Assembly (NCBI RefSeq): GCF_001411475.1
Contig: NZ_LLWH01000220.1
Span: 1 to 64,000, forward strand
Direction of reading: 5' to 3'
From: Pseudomonas endophytica
GTDB lineage: Bacteria > Pseudomonadota > Gammaproteobacteria > Pseudomonadales > Pseudomonadaceae
Length of the DNA stretch: 64,000 bases
The number at the start of each line of letters is the position of its first letter. Within the stretch, counting starts at the first letter, position 1. Made by a program: the position numbers and the translations under genes. This document shows positions 34,940 to 42,665 of the stretch, piece by piece. The notes beneath the pieces were generated by a model that ran no database searches, was not told where the DNA came from, and saw only the letters and a program-made list of their open reading frames with translations.

Positions 34940-35065
34940 ATGCACACCATTGAAACGCTCCCCTTGGCTACCAATCCTTCGACAAACGACCTTGTACGCC
35001 CTGTTTTCGCGAGGGTACAGGCCAGATGTAAACGCTGTGTGCTTGCGTCTGAGGCGCACTCGTGA
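34940..35065 (+). CDS. Possible 41-residue leader ORF coupled to the AEC transporter
   Basis: ATG at 34940 preceded by AAAGGG at short spacing opens a 41-codon frame (MHTIETLPLATNPSTNDL..., ending CVLASEAHS) whose TGA stop overlaps the GTG start of the transporter as GTGA. The overlap suggests translational coupling, which would explain how a GTG start with a weak ribosome site is read. No homology is known to me. It may be a real micro-protein or merely a leader; conservation in relatives would tell. Confidence 0.4.
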   Translation: MHTIETLPLATNPSTNDLVRPVFARVQARCKRCVLASEAHS

Positions 35066-35988
35066 CTGCCGAACTGTTACTTGCCCTGACGCCCATTGCG
35101 CTGCTGATTGGCATGGGCGCTTGGCTTAAGCACAGTCGGTTTCTGGAGGATAGCTTCTGGGCACCGGCTGAGCGTCTGGGTTATTACGTTCTTTTACCCG
35201 CGCTGTTTTTACATGGCTTGGCCACCGCCGAGTTGGATCACGTCCCCGTCCAAGCGATGATCTTAGTTCTGGTACTTTCGACGGTTATGGTCGCGGTGTT
35301 GATGCTCGGTGCTCGTCGACTCATTAAAGGCAACGACGCCTCCTTCACATCTGTTTTCCAAGGCGGGATACGTTTTAACAATTACGTGGGTGTATCCGTG
35401 GTGGCTGGCTTGTTCGGTGCTCAAGGGGTCGCGCTGGCTGCCGTAGCCAACGCGGCGATAGTGCCTACCGTGAATATTTTGTGCGTACTGGTATTCGCTC
35501 GTTTCGGCACAGGTGGCAGGATGTCGACAAGCAAAGTGGCCAAGCAACTGGCACTTAACCCACTGGTACTCGCTTGTTTCGGCGGGATATTAATTCAGAC
35601 AACAGGCGCAGGCCTGCCTGTGGCTGTCGAGCCGGTGATCAAGGCCCTAGGGCAAGCATCCTTACCTCTGGGACTACTGTGTGTTGGAGCGGCTCTTGAA
35701 CTGAGCAGCATGCGCAGTTGGCTTCGCCCGGTCGCATACTCATCAGTGGCCAAGTTCTTGATCATGCCGCTGATAACACTAGGCGCTTGCCATGTGTTTG
35801 GTTTAGGCGGGAAAGCAGCCATCGCAGCATTGCTTTTCCAAGCACTGCCGACAGCCTCTTCGTCTTACATCATGGCGCGCCAATTGGGCGGGGATGCATC
35901 ACTCATGGCGGGAATCATTGCCATCCAGACCCTGCTTGCCGCCGTGGCGCTGCCCGTTGCAGTCATGGTTTTGGTTCCTTGGCTCTGA
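35062..35988 (+). CDS. AEC family transporter
   Basis: A 308-residue membrane protein with about ten helices in two repeats: LLLALTPIALLIGMGAWLKH at the start, FRFNNYVGVSVVAGLFGAQG-like segment (IRFNNYVGVSVVAGLFG), LPLGLLCVGAAL and ALPTASSSYIMARQLGGDASLMAGIIAIQTLLAAV near the end, matching the auxin efflux carrier/MdcF family. These usually export or import organic acids or amino acids; substrate unknown. The GTG start at 35062 is the only reasonable start. It lies downstream of a LysR gene and converges with the GlxA-type regulator. Confidence 0.83.
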   Translation: MTAELLLALTPIALLIGMGAWLKHSRFLEDSFWAPAERLGYYVLLPALFLHGLATAELDHVPVQAMILVLVLSTVMVAVLMLGARRLIKGNDASFTSVFQGGIRFNNYVGVSVVAGLFGAQGVALAAVANAAIVPTVNILCVLVFARFGTGGRMSTSKVAKQLALNPLVLACFGGILIQTTGAGLPVAVEPVIKALGQASLPLGLLCVGAALELSSMRSWLRPVAYSSVAKFLIMPLITLGACHVFGLGGKAAIAALLFQALPTASSSYIMARQLGGDASLMAGIIAIQTLLAAVALPVAVMVLVPWL

Positions 35989-36040
35989 AGCTGCTGATCA
36001 GCAATAACGATGCCTAAGCTAGCTGAAAGCGGGTGGACGG

Positions 36041-37039
36041 TTAGCCTGTGGTGTCACTGCCCTTCAACGTGCGCCCCGGCTTTCTGTCACGAAAGAACAT
36101 CCGCCGGTACTCAGAGGGTGAGGTATCGAGATAAATGGCGAAGTGTTGCCTCAACGACAAAGGCGTGCCAAACCCGGCCTCTGTGGCAACACTTTCAATA
36201 GGCAGATCAGTTGTCTCTAAGAGTTCTTGCGCCCTGACCACGCGCTCTGCGTTTAACCATTTTGAGACAGTCGTGCCCGTTGCTTCCTTGAACCGTCGGC
36301 TGAATGTGCGCCTGCTCATTTTCGCCCTGCTCGCCAAGACATCAAGCGACAGATCGGCAGCTACGTTAATTCGAGCCCAGGCCAGTACTTCAGACAAATG
36401 CGTCTCGCTGGAGAGTTGCGGTACAGCATGCTCAACGTACTGAGCTTGGCCGCCTTGCCGATGCGGGGGTGTCACCAGCATTTTGGCCACGCGATTCGCC
36501 ACATCAGCGCCGAGTCGTTGTCGCACCAAATGAAGACAACAGTCGATTGCCGCCACGGTTCCCGCAGAAGTCATGATAGTGCCATCACTGACGTAGAGCA
36601 CCTCGGGCTTGAAACGAACGTCAGGGAAGCGCCGCGCAAACTCGTCTCTGGCAGCCCAGTGCGTGGTTGCTTGCTTTCCATCAAGCAGCCCGGCATCGCC
36701 GAGCACGAATGCTCCCAGACATAACCCAACGATGAGCTTTCCTTGGGCATGCGCCGCTTGTAACGCGCTAACGAGCGCTGCACAAGCGACACCTAACTGA
36801 TCGTCCCACGCAGGAATAATAATGACGTCGCATGCATCTATCAGCTCTAGACCATGATTGATAGCCAGGCCGATGCCTTGGTCGCTACTGACCATACCGG
36901 GTTTTTCTGCGCAGTAACTCACCACGTACTGAGGTTCGCCAGGGGCTGATTGCGCCGCCCCCAGCACTATTCCGGGTACAGAAAGATGGAACAGGCTGAC
37001 GCCTTCAAAAGCAAGAACTGCAACATGTATAGAGTCCAT
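36041..37039 (-). CDS. GlxA-family AraC-type transcriptional regulator
   Basis: A 332-residue regulator with an N-terminal DJ-1/PfpI-like domain (IHVAVLAFEGVSLFHLSVPGIVL, nucleophile elbow IVGLCLGAFVLGDAG) and a C-terminal AraC helix-turn-helix pair (LSLDVLASRAKMSRRTFSRRFKEATG and LETTDLPIESVATEAGFGTPLSLRQHFAIYLDTSPSEYRRMF). Start ATG at 37039 is preferred over the TTG three bases upstream. It faces an isochorismatase-like gene at 37329 across 289 bases; such pairs are common, so it likely controls that enzyme. The signal is unknown. Confidence 0.87.
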   Translation of the reverse strand: MDSIHVAVLAFEGVSLFHLSVPGIVLGAAQSAPGEPQYVVSYCAEKPGMVSSDQGIGLAINHGLELIDACDVIIIPAWDDQLGVACAALVSALQAAHAQGKLIVGLCLGAFVLGDAGLLDGKQATTHWAARDEFARRFPDVRFKPEVLYVSDGTIMTSAGTVAAIDCCLHLVRQRLGADVANRVAKMLVTPPHRQGGQAQYVEHAVPQLSSETHLSEVLAWARINVAADLSLDVLASRAKMSRRTFSRRFKEATGTTVSKWLNAERVVRAQELLETTDLPIESVATEAGFGTPLSLRQHFAIYLDTSPSEYRRMFFRDRKPGRTLKGSDTTG

Positions 37040-37328
37040 CAATTAGCCTCGGATAAGCCGTGTGGTGGCTCGTAGAGCTCTTGTGCACATGTGGTCGATC
37101 ACTCACGTCTGTGAATTTTCATAGGCGGTGCCGTTTGGCCCAATTCTATCGAAATATGTCATTTAGGCCACTGTTGAGCCTGAGTGTATTGAGCAAGAAT
37201 GAAGTCCACGGACGCCCAAAGGCGCCTTGAAGCATCTAACCGAGCAGGCTTACCGCAAGTTCGCGACGCAACGGTAAAAATCACATCCCTCGACAACATC
37301 ACGTTGATCATTTGACTGGAGATTGTTC

Positions 37329-37871
37329 ATGACACTAGGTCTTGTAGTGGTTGATCTACAAAATGAATACCTGCCTTCCGGCAAGTTACCTTTAACCGGT
37401 ATTGACGCAGCGGTCGCAAATGCGGGCCAGGTGATCAGCCACGCCCGTGACACTGGCATTCCAGTGTTCCACGTACGGCACGAGTCCGATGAAAACGGCC
37501 CAATATTCGCCAAGGGTTCGACTGGCGCCGACATTCAAGCCGCTGTAGCGCCTAAAGACGATGAACCTGTCATCGTTAAAAAACACATCAACGCCTTCAG
37601 AGAAACTGATCTGAAGCAGCAACTGGATGCTGCGGGTGTTCAGGAGATTGTGGTTATCGGTGCGATGAGCCACATGTGCATCGACGCGGTGGTCCGAGCA
37701 GCTGCGGACATGGGATATCCGGTCACGGTGCTGGATGATGCATGCGCCACACTGGATCTCACCTTTCGCGGCGTGACCGTCCCTGCTGCTCAAACGCACG
37801 CGGCTTTGATGGCAGCCTTTGAATTCGGCTACGCCACGGTTAGATCGGTAGATGAGTATTTATCGGCCTGA
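37329..37871 (+). CDS. Isochorismatase-like cysteine hydrolase
   Basis: A 180-residue enzyme with the catalytic triad of the family: Asp in VVVDLQNEY (about residue 9), Lys in VIVKKHINAF (about 85-93) and Cys in GAMSHMCIDAVVRAA (about 116). Members hydrolyse isochorismate, nicotinamide, N-carbamoylsarcosine or other amides, and the substrate here is not clear. GGAG eight bases upstream chooses the ATG at 37329. It is divergent from the GlxA-type regulator. The region after it (37872-38037) holds nothing recognisable. Confidence 0.85.
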   Translation: MTLGLVVVDLQNEYLPSGKLPLTGIDAAVANAGQVISHARDTGIPVFHVRHESDENGPIFAKGSTGADIQAAVAPKDDEPVIVKKHINAFRETDLKQQLDAAGVQEIVVIGAMSHMCIDAVVRAAADMGYPVTVLDDACATLDLTFRGVTVPAAQTHAALMAAFEFGYATVRSVDEYLSA

Positions 37872-38037
37872 TAGCTCACAGCGCGCTCCTGCAAGAGAGT
37901 GCGCCATGAGGATTTGGACCTCACCTTTTTGTCAGACTGGCGAGTGCCTCGGCTTTGTTCGTGAAGTCTGCCCCCAAGTGCACGCTCAATTTCCGTAATA
38001 AGTCCGGAGTACGCCTCAAACGTTTATTAAGAGCTAT

Positions 38038-38214
38038 TCACTTATCAACGCGCACAAGATGAGCGCCAACTGCCGCGCCCCAAACTTGACCGGTCTGTTT
38101 ACGGGCTAAAGTCTGACGCTCTTGGTAGACTTGCACTCCGTCGAGCTTGGTGCGGATCTGAGCCGTATAGCTCACCGTCCCATCTGCCAGTTTTCTTGCC
38201 CTGATGGCCGCCAT
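38038..38214 (-). pseudogene. Remnant of a dusA-targeting phage-type integrase (N-terminal fragment)
   Basis: The 58-codon frame starting ATG 38214 reads MAAIRARKLADGTVSYTAQ, then IRTKLDGVQVYQERQTLARKQT, the typical N-terminal Arm DNA-binding domain of tyrosine recombinases from islands inserted in dusA. After KQTGQVW the similarity stops and the frame ends at 38038; the core-binding and catalytic domains are absent from the window. It lies head to head with dusA, starting 102 bases from its start codon, where attL of such elements sits. This is a decayed integrase left after loss of the element; no IS is visible. Confidence 0.7.
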
Positions 38215-38242
38215 ATCGAGAATGGTACGCGTCAGTTTTTGA

Positions 38243-38259
38243 GTGGTACATCGTACCAC
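38243..38259. promoter_or_regulatory. Palindrome between integrase remnant and dusA
   Basis: GTGGTAC-ATC-GTACCAC is a perfect 7-bp inverted repeat 29 bases upstream of the integrase remnant start and 57 bases upstream of dusA. It could be the integrase operator or part of the recombination (att) site of the lost element. No second copy was seen in the window. Confidence 0.45.
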
Positions 38260-38316
38260 CGAGCCCTCAAAACGCCTGAAAACGCCCCAAAACACGCCCA
38301 GAACACGTTGAATAAA

Positions 38317-39327
38317 ATGCTAGATAAACATAGCTGTAGCCCAGCAGAATCAAACCCTGCGCTGTCCCGCCGCTTCAGCGTTGCCCCCATGATGGATTGG
38401 ACTGATCGTCACTGCCGATTCTTCCTGCGGCTGTTATCCAAGAACGCGTTGTTGTACACCGAGATGGTGACGACTGGCGCTTTGCTGCACGGTGATGCTG
38501 AGCGTTTTTTACGTCATGACGATGCGGAGCATCCACTGGCATTGCAGTTAGGTGGCAGTACGCCTGCTGATTTGGCTGCATGTGCGCGTATGGCTCAGGC
38601 GGCAGGTTATGACGAAGTGAATCTTAATGTCGGCTGCCCGAGCGATCGGGTGCAGAACAATATGATTGGCGCTTGTCTAATGGCCCATCCGGCGCTGGTC
38701 GCTGAGTGTGTGAAGGCGATGCGTGACGCGGTGTCGATTCCAGTGACGGTTAAGCATCGAATCGGGATTAATGGTCGTGATAGCTACGCGCAGTTATGTG
38801 ACTTTGTCGGTACGGTGCGTGATGCTGGCTGCGAAAGTTTTACTGTGCATGCGCGTATCGCGATTCTGGAGGGGCTTTCACCTAAAGAAAATCGTGATAT
38901 CCCGCCTCTGCGTTATGACGTTGCGGCGCTGTTAAAGGCTGATTTTCCTGAACTAGAGTTTATCCTCAACGGCGGTATCAAGACGCTGGAGGAGTGCCAT
39001 ACGCATTTAGAGGTGTTTGATGGCGTGATGCTCGGTCGCGAGGCTTATCACAATTCGTATCTTCTGGCCGAGGTCGATCAACAACTGTTTGGCAGCACGG
39101 CTCCGATCATTACCCGTGAGCAAGTACTGGTGCAGTTAAGGCCGTATATCGCTGCGCATATCGCCGCAGGTGGCGCGATGCATCATATTACCCGGCATAT
39201 TCTCGGCTTGGGTCAGGGGTTCCCTGGCGCGCGACGTTTCCGTCAGTTGCTGTCGGCCGATATTCACAAGGCTAAGGATCAGTTAGTGCTATTGGATCAA
39301 GCGGCGCAGTTGCTGGAAGGTCGCTAA
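38317..39327 (+). CDS. dusA: tRNA-dihydrouridine(20/20a) synthase DusA
   Basis: A 336-residue FMN-dependent tRNA dihydrouridine synthase. The FMN-binding barrel starts SVAPMMDWTDRHCRFFLRLL, the catalytic Cys lies in NLNVGCPSDRVQNN, and ILNGGIKTLEECHTH and DGVMLGREAYHNSYLLAEVD complete the DusA pattern. The ATG at 38317 gives an N-terminus (MLDKHSCSPAESNP) unlike other DusA proteins upstream of LSRRFSV; the true start before insertion of an element may have been displaced. No clear ribosome site precedes it. It is adjacent to an integrase remnant. In many Pseudomonas, tal follows dusA; here rssC does, on the opposite strand. Confidence 0.9.
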   Translation: MLDKHSCSPAESNPALSRRFSVAPMMDWTDRHCRFFLRLLSKNALLYTEMVTTGALLHGDAERFLRHDDAEHPLALQLGGSTPADLAACARMAQAAGYDEVNLNVGCPSDRVQNNMIGACLMAHPALVAECVKAMRDAVSIPVTVKHRIGINGRDSYAQLCDFVGTVRDAGCESFTVHARIAILEGLSPKENRDIPPLRYDVAALLKADFPELEFILNGGIKTLEECHTHLEVFDGVMLGREAYHNSYLLAEVDQQLFGSTAPIITREQVLVQLRPYIAAHIAAGGAMHHITRHILGLGQGFPGARRFRQLLSADIHKAKDQLVLLDQAAQLLEGR

Positions 39328-39339
39328 CTCTCGACCACG

Positions 39340-39380
39340 CAAACGGGGCTAATCCTGCGAACGGCCGCCCCGCTTGTTTT
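39340..39380 (+). terminator. Probable terminator of dusA
   Basis: CAAACGGGGC (39340-39349) pairs with GCCCCGCTTG (39367-39376) with one mismatch, followed by TTTT. It starts 12 bases after the dusA stop; loop is long (17 bases), so strength is uncertain. Confidence 0.5.
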
Positions 39381-39394
39381 GCGCTACACGTCGC

Positions 39395-39877
39395 TCACTG
39401 ACGCTCGAGGGCATTCACCAAGTCGTGGAAGGCTTCGCGATTGGAGTCATTAAGCCCCATCAGGATTTTGTGCGCTTCGAGTACTTTGACTCGCACCACT
39501 TCTTCAGACTCGTCTTGGGACGGCAAATCAGTCAGGCACTCAGGGCAAGGTATGGGTCTGTTAATGATGTTAAAGACCTGATCGAAGCCCATCGACTGCA
39601 ATAACCGGCTGATGTCTTCATGTGTGGTCACAACGGTTGGCAACAAACCTATTTTCTGACGCGACAAGATCGACAGTTTAGCCAGCAAGCCCAAGGTGGT
39701 GCTGTCAATACTCCGGGTTTCGGTCAGGTCAATCACGATGGCCGCAAAGTTACGGGCCGTGAAAATCCTTTCGATTGTCGCATCCAGTGCCGAACACAGT
39801 GTCAGACGCACTTCACCCACAAATTTCAGGACAAAGGTGCCATCCTGTTCGGCGAACTGAATTCTACCGGTACTCAT
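39395..39877 (-). CDS. rssC: RssC-like anti-sigma factor antagonist (STAS domain)
   Basis: A 160-residue protein with an N-terminal STAS domain (residues 1-105): FVLKFVGEVRLTL, IVIDLTETRSIDSTTLGLLAKL, where Ser59/Thr60 sits at the position phosphorylated in SpoIIAA-like proteins, and a C-terminal extension of about 50 residues. Gene order (rssB then rssC, then mlaA upstream on the same strand) matches PA2798-PA2797 in P. aeruginosa. It would be dephosphorylated by the RssB PP2C domain to act in a partner switch affecting the general stress sigma factor. Its start overlaps the rssB stop by ATGA. Confidence 0.75.
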   Translation of the reverse strand: MSTGRIQFAEQDGTFVLKFVGEVRLTLCSALDATIERIFTARNFAAIVIDLTETRSIDSTTLGLLAKLSILSRQKIGLLPTVVTTHEDISRLLQSMGFDQVFNIINRPIPCPECLTDLPSQDESEEVVRVKVLEAHKILMGLNDSNREAFHDLVNALERQ

Positions 39878-41058
39878 GTAAGATTCCTGCTTAACACCAA
39901 CAGGGCGATATCATCCGGCATCTCCCCTAGCGTAGCTAATCCAAAAACCTGGCGCAGACCATCCAAGCTGCCACCCGCTGCTTTTACCCGCTGAGGCAAA
40001 GCAGCTTCTTTCTCTTTGAGTGTCTGCTCGGACAAAAGATCCAAAATCCCATCAGACATCAACGTCAAGCTGAATACCTCTGGCAATTTCAGCACATGAT
40101 CTTGGTAAGTCGCCTCGTTGAACAACCCCACCGGCAACCCACGCCCTTCCAGATAAGAGACACTGTCAGGGGTATAAAGCACCGGCAATGGCAGGTGCCC
40201 GCCGATGCTATACGTCAGCAACCCCGTCTCTTGATCAATCACTCCACCGACCATGGTCACGTGCTTGCCCAGCTTGCAGTTGATCAAGCCACGGTTGATA
40301 TGCCCAAGCACGTCAGAAGGCTTAAATTCGGGCAATGTGCCATTACGCTTCGATTCAAACAGCAAGCGCGTGGTCATGAACTTAAGCAGCACAGTGACGA
40401 ACGCTGAAGAAGCGCCATGCCCAGAAACATCAGCGAGGTAAAACGCCACTCGTCGCTCATCAACTTTGAAGTAGTCGACAAAATCGCCCGACAGATACAA
40501 AGAGGGAATAATTTGATGCGCAAAATCGAACTCATCAATTGCCCAAGGGCTGACAGGCAGCATGTTCATCTGCACCTGTCGACCAGCGTTTTGATCCTCC
40601 TGCAATAAATGCAGGCTGGCTTCAAGCTCGCGGTTGGCGGACTCCAGCTTCTCGCGGTAGCGTTGGTTCTCGTGCAGTAATCGAGCGCGATCTAACGCTC
40701 GATGCACGGAGTGCTCCAGCACCGCCAAGTCTTCGAGGGGCTTGATTAGGTAATCGGCAGCACCCAAACGCAACGCTTCGACCACGTCACTCATCACCCC
40801 GGCACCTGAGATCACGATAACGGGAGTCTGAGCTGAACGCTGAGCGACCTGCCTAATCAACTCCAGACCGCTCATTTGCGGCATGCGAAGATCGCAGATC
40901 ACTAAGTCTGGTTGCTCTTGCTCGAACACCTTGAGGCCTTGCACGCCATTACTGGCTTGCAGGACGCTAAAGCCGCTGTCTTCTAAGTAGGCTGCCAAAC
41001 TGGCACGCACTACTTCGTCGTCATCAATGATCAGCAGCGTGGCACTGGTTTTTTGCAT
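39874..41058 (-). CDS. rssB: RssB-like response regulator with PP2C (SpoIIE-type) phosphatase domain
   Basis: A 394-residue protein with a receiver domain (residues about 8-125; phospho-acceptor Asp56 in DLVICDLRMPQMSG, Lys106) , a coiled-coil linker (about 125-160) and a C-terminal PP2C/SpoIIE phosphatase (metal ligands in GDFVDYF, LADVSGHGASSAF, MSDGILDLL and DDIALLVL). In pseudomonads RssB with RssC controls RpoS stability or activity. The ATG at 41058 agrees with the 394-residue length known for this family; GTG at 41145 would add 29 residues with no ribosome site. It is coupled to rssC by ATGA. Confidence 0.82.
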   Translation of the reverse strand: MQKTSATLLIIDDDEVVRASLAAYLEDSGFSVLQASNGVQGLKVFEQEQPDLVICDLRMPQMSGLELIRQVAQRSAQTPVIVISGAGVMSDVVEALRLGAADYLIKPLEDLAVLEHSVHRALDRARLLHENQRYREKLESANRELEASLHLLQEDQNAGRQVQMNMLPVSPWAIDEFDFAHQIIPSLYLSGDFVDYFKVDERRVAFYLADVSGHGASSAFVTVLLKFMTTRLLFESKRNGTLPEFKPSDVLGHINRGLINCKLGKHVTMVGGVIDQETGLLTYSIGGHLPLPVLYTPDSVSYLEGRGLPVGLFNEATYQDHVLKLPEVFSLTLMSDGILDLLSEQTLKEKEAALPQRVKAAGGSLDGLRQVFGLATLGEMPDDIALLVLSRNLT

Positions 41059-41400
41059 GTGGGCAAACGGCGCCAGAATTAGGTTTGCGTAAAAGCTCGA
41101 ATAGATCGGGCTCAACGACTGAAAAGGCTTTGGAACATCCCTCACTCAAAATGATTGTTTTGATCATTCCTACAAAGGAGCTCATGTAAGGCGCAGACGG
41201 TACTCCCATCTGCGGGGCGTTTCAAGCTTAGGCCGACAGTGGTAATCAGTGTTCAGCAGGGTAAATTCCCTCGGGTTATAAGAACAACGCCAACAGCAAC
41301 TAAAACCTTGGTCTGAACCCCCACCGAGAGGCGTTATTTTCGTACTCAATGATGCAAAAAACGGCCACTAAGGCCGTTTTCAGTACTCAGCATGCAAGAC
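41059..41400. other. Intergenic region rssB-mlaA (342 bases)
   Basis: No gene recognised. It contains the mlaA terminator and an imperfect palindrome AATGAT...ATCATT (41150-41168) near the rssB promoter region. In P. aeruginosa a small gene sits in the corresponding place between rssB and vacJ, but no coding frame was recognised here. Confidence 0.6.
41356..41380 (-). terminator. Terminator of mlaA (bidirectional shape)
   Basis: AAAACGGCC (41358-41366) pairs perfectly with GGCCGTTTT (41372-41380) around ACTAA. On the minus strand the A-run 41356-41361 reads as the U-tract after the stem, 20 bases after the mlaA stop. Confidence 0.85.
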
Positions 41401-42090
41401 TTAAAAGTCGTCTTCAATCTCGCCGTCTTTGATCTTGAATTCACGGTTTTGCAGGTAGGCGTTACGAATAAATACGTACTTGTCGCCAGTGATCAGTTTT
41501 TCTGCCGATAAGAGGCTGGCACGTGCATCGATCACGTCCATGCCGAGCGCCATATTGCGTGCCGGAACATCGTTGAGGTAACGGTATGGCTTGGTGAAGG
41601 AGTCTGGATAAATACCGGCGGTGTCACGTACGGTGCTAGGCCCCAAGAGCGGCAATACTAGATAAGGGCCGCTTGGCACCCCCCAACGACCCAATGTCTG
41701 GCCAAAGTCTTCTTCGTTGCGTTGTAGGCCCATTTTGGTGCCCACATCAAAGAAACCGCCGATACCAAAAATGGTATTCATCAGCACACGCGAGGTATCG
41801 ACACCCGCTGCATGAGGTTTCCCTTGCAAGATATCGTTGGCCAAGTTACGCACATCGCCAATGTTGCGGTACATGTTGTGAATGCCGTCTTGCAGAAACT
41901 GCGGGGTAATGAATTGATAACCCTGCGCAATCGGCTTTAAAGCATAGGTATCAAGCGTGTCGTTGAAAGTGAAAACGGCGCGGTTGAAGCCCTCCCACGG
42001 GTCATCTTCAGTGGCAGCGTGGGCAGCAAACGGAGCCATCGTTACCGAGGCACACAGGCACATTGGGGCAAGACGCTTAGTCCAGCGCAT
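41401..42090 (-). CDS. mlaA: MlaA (VacJ) outer membrane lipid asymmetry protein
   Basis: A 229-residue protein of the Mla phospholipid-retrieval system; it takes misplaced phospholipids from the outer leaflet and passes them to MlaC. The core is recognisable by DDPWEGFNRAVFTFND, PQFLQDGIHNMYRNIGDV, FGQTLGRWGVPSGPYLVLPLLGPS and YPDSFTKPYRYLN. An N-terminal signal ends near AHAAT; no classical lipobox is present (the only cysteines are in MCLCAS), so it may lack the lipid anchor that E. coli VacJ has. The gene is divergent from the DUF4404 gene and ends in a strong terminator. Confidence 0.9.
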   Translation of the reverse strand: MRWTKRLAPMCLCASVTMAPFAAHAATEDDPWEGFNRAVFTFNDTLDTYALKPIAQGYQFITPQFLQDGIHNMYRNIGDVRNLANDILQGKPHAAGVDTSRVLMNTIFGIGGFFDVGTKMGLQRNEEDFGQTLGRWGVPSGPYLVLPLLGPSTVRDTAGIYPDSFTKPYRYLNDVPARNMALGMDVIDARASLLSAEKLITGDKYVFIRNAYLQNREFKIKDGEIEDDF

Positions 42091-42264
42091 AGCAAAACTC
42101 CTTGAGGATACTTATCACGTGGGCGCTACGCCCTGGGTCAGGCGATGAGTATAACGGCAATTGCATTTTTGGCAGCCCCCTCAAACAGACTTGCAGAGAG
42201 GCTGGCCGATTTAATCCAGATCATGCACTCTGAACGCGAGTGGATTAATCTAGACGCCCGCTTA

Positions 42265-42292
42265 TAGACCTTTCTCTCACCCCAAAGGTCTA
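42265..42292. promoter_or_regulatory. Inverted repeat upstream of the DUF4404 gene
   Basis: TAGACCTTT (42265-42273) is repeated inverted as AAAGGTCTA (42284-42292), perfect 9-bp arms with a ten-base loop, 31 bases before the DUF4404 start codon. It may be an operator or a 5' untranslated hairpin affecting the ribosome site at 42311. Factor unknown. Confidence 0.45.
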
Positions 42293-42323
42293 CAACAGAG
42301 CCTATCAATAAAGGATGAATGCT

Positions 42324-42587
42324 ATGCCTGCCCGCGAACTGCAAGATCAACTCAATACCTTGCGCGAGCAATTGGAACAAAATCCTCCGCTCAACGAATC
42401 TGACCGCCTGCATTTACAGGAGCTTGCCAGTCAGATTGAGGCCGAAATCGCGCTAGAAAAAGCCACCCAAGACTCAAGTCTTTCTGACAGCGTCAATCTC
42501 GCCGTTGAGCGATTCGAGGTTGATCACCCTTCACTCGCTATCACGCTGCGCAATATCGTCCAGACCTTGGGCAGCATGGGCATCTAA
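42324..42587 (+). CDS. DUF4404 family protein
   Basis: An 87-residue soluble helical protein (MPARELQDQLNTLREQLEQNPPLNESDRLHLQEL...) with heptad-like leucines suggesting a coiled coil, and a C-terminal segment HPSLAITLRNIVQTLGSMGI. Function unknown; the family is common in pseudomonads and related genera, usually as a short gene near gdhB or mlaA. The ATG at 42324 has AAGGA eight bases upstream, whereas the ATG at 42315 lies within that site. It ends with a terminator shared with the convergent gdhB. Confidence 0.75.
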   Translation: MPARELQDQLNTLREQLEQNPPLNESDRLHLQELASQIEAEIALEKATQDSSLSDSVNLAVERFEVDHPSLAITLRNIVQTLGSMGI

Positions 42588-42613
42588 CGGGCGACTCAAC
42601 ACCCCAAACAACT

Positions 42614-42645
42614 AAGCCCCGACTCAGTTAACTGAGCCGGGGCTT
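42614..42645. terminator. Shared terminator of DUF4404 gene and gdhB
   Basis: AAGCCCCG-A-CTCAG pairs with CTGAG-C-CGGGGCTT around TTAA (42614-42645), with a single internal mismatch. It sits between two convergent stops (42587 and 42666) and is A/T-flanked on both sides, so it can work in both directions. Confidence 0.85.
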
Positions 42646-42665
42646 ATTGTTTATTGCTCAGGCTG

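Noticed and set aside
41059..41145. N-terminal extension of rssB from GTG at 41145
   Set aside because: No ribosome site and family length fits the ATG at 41058.
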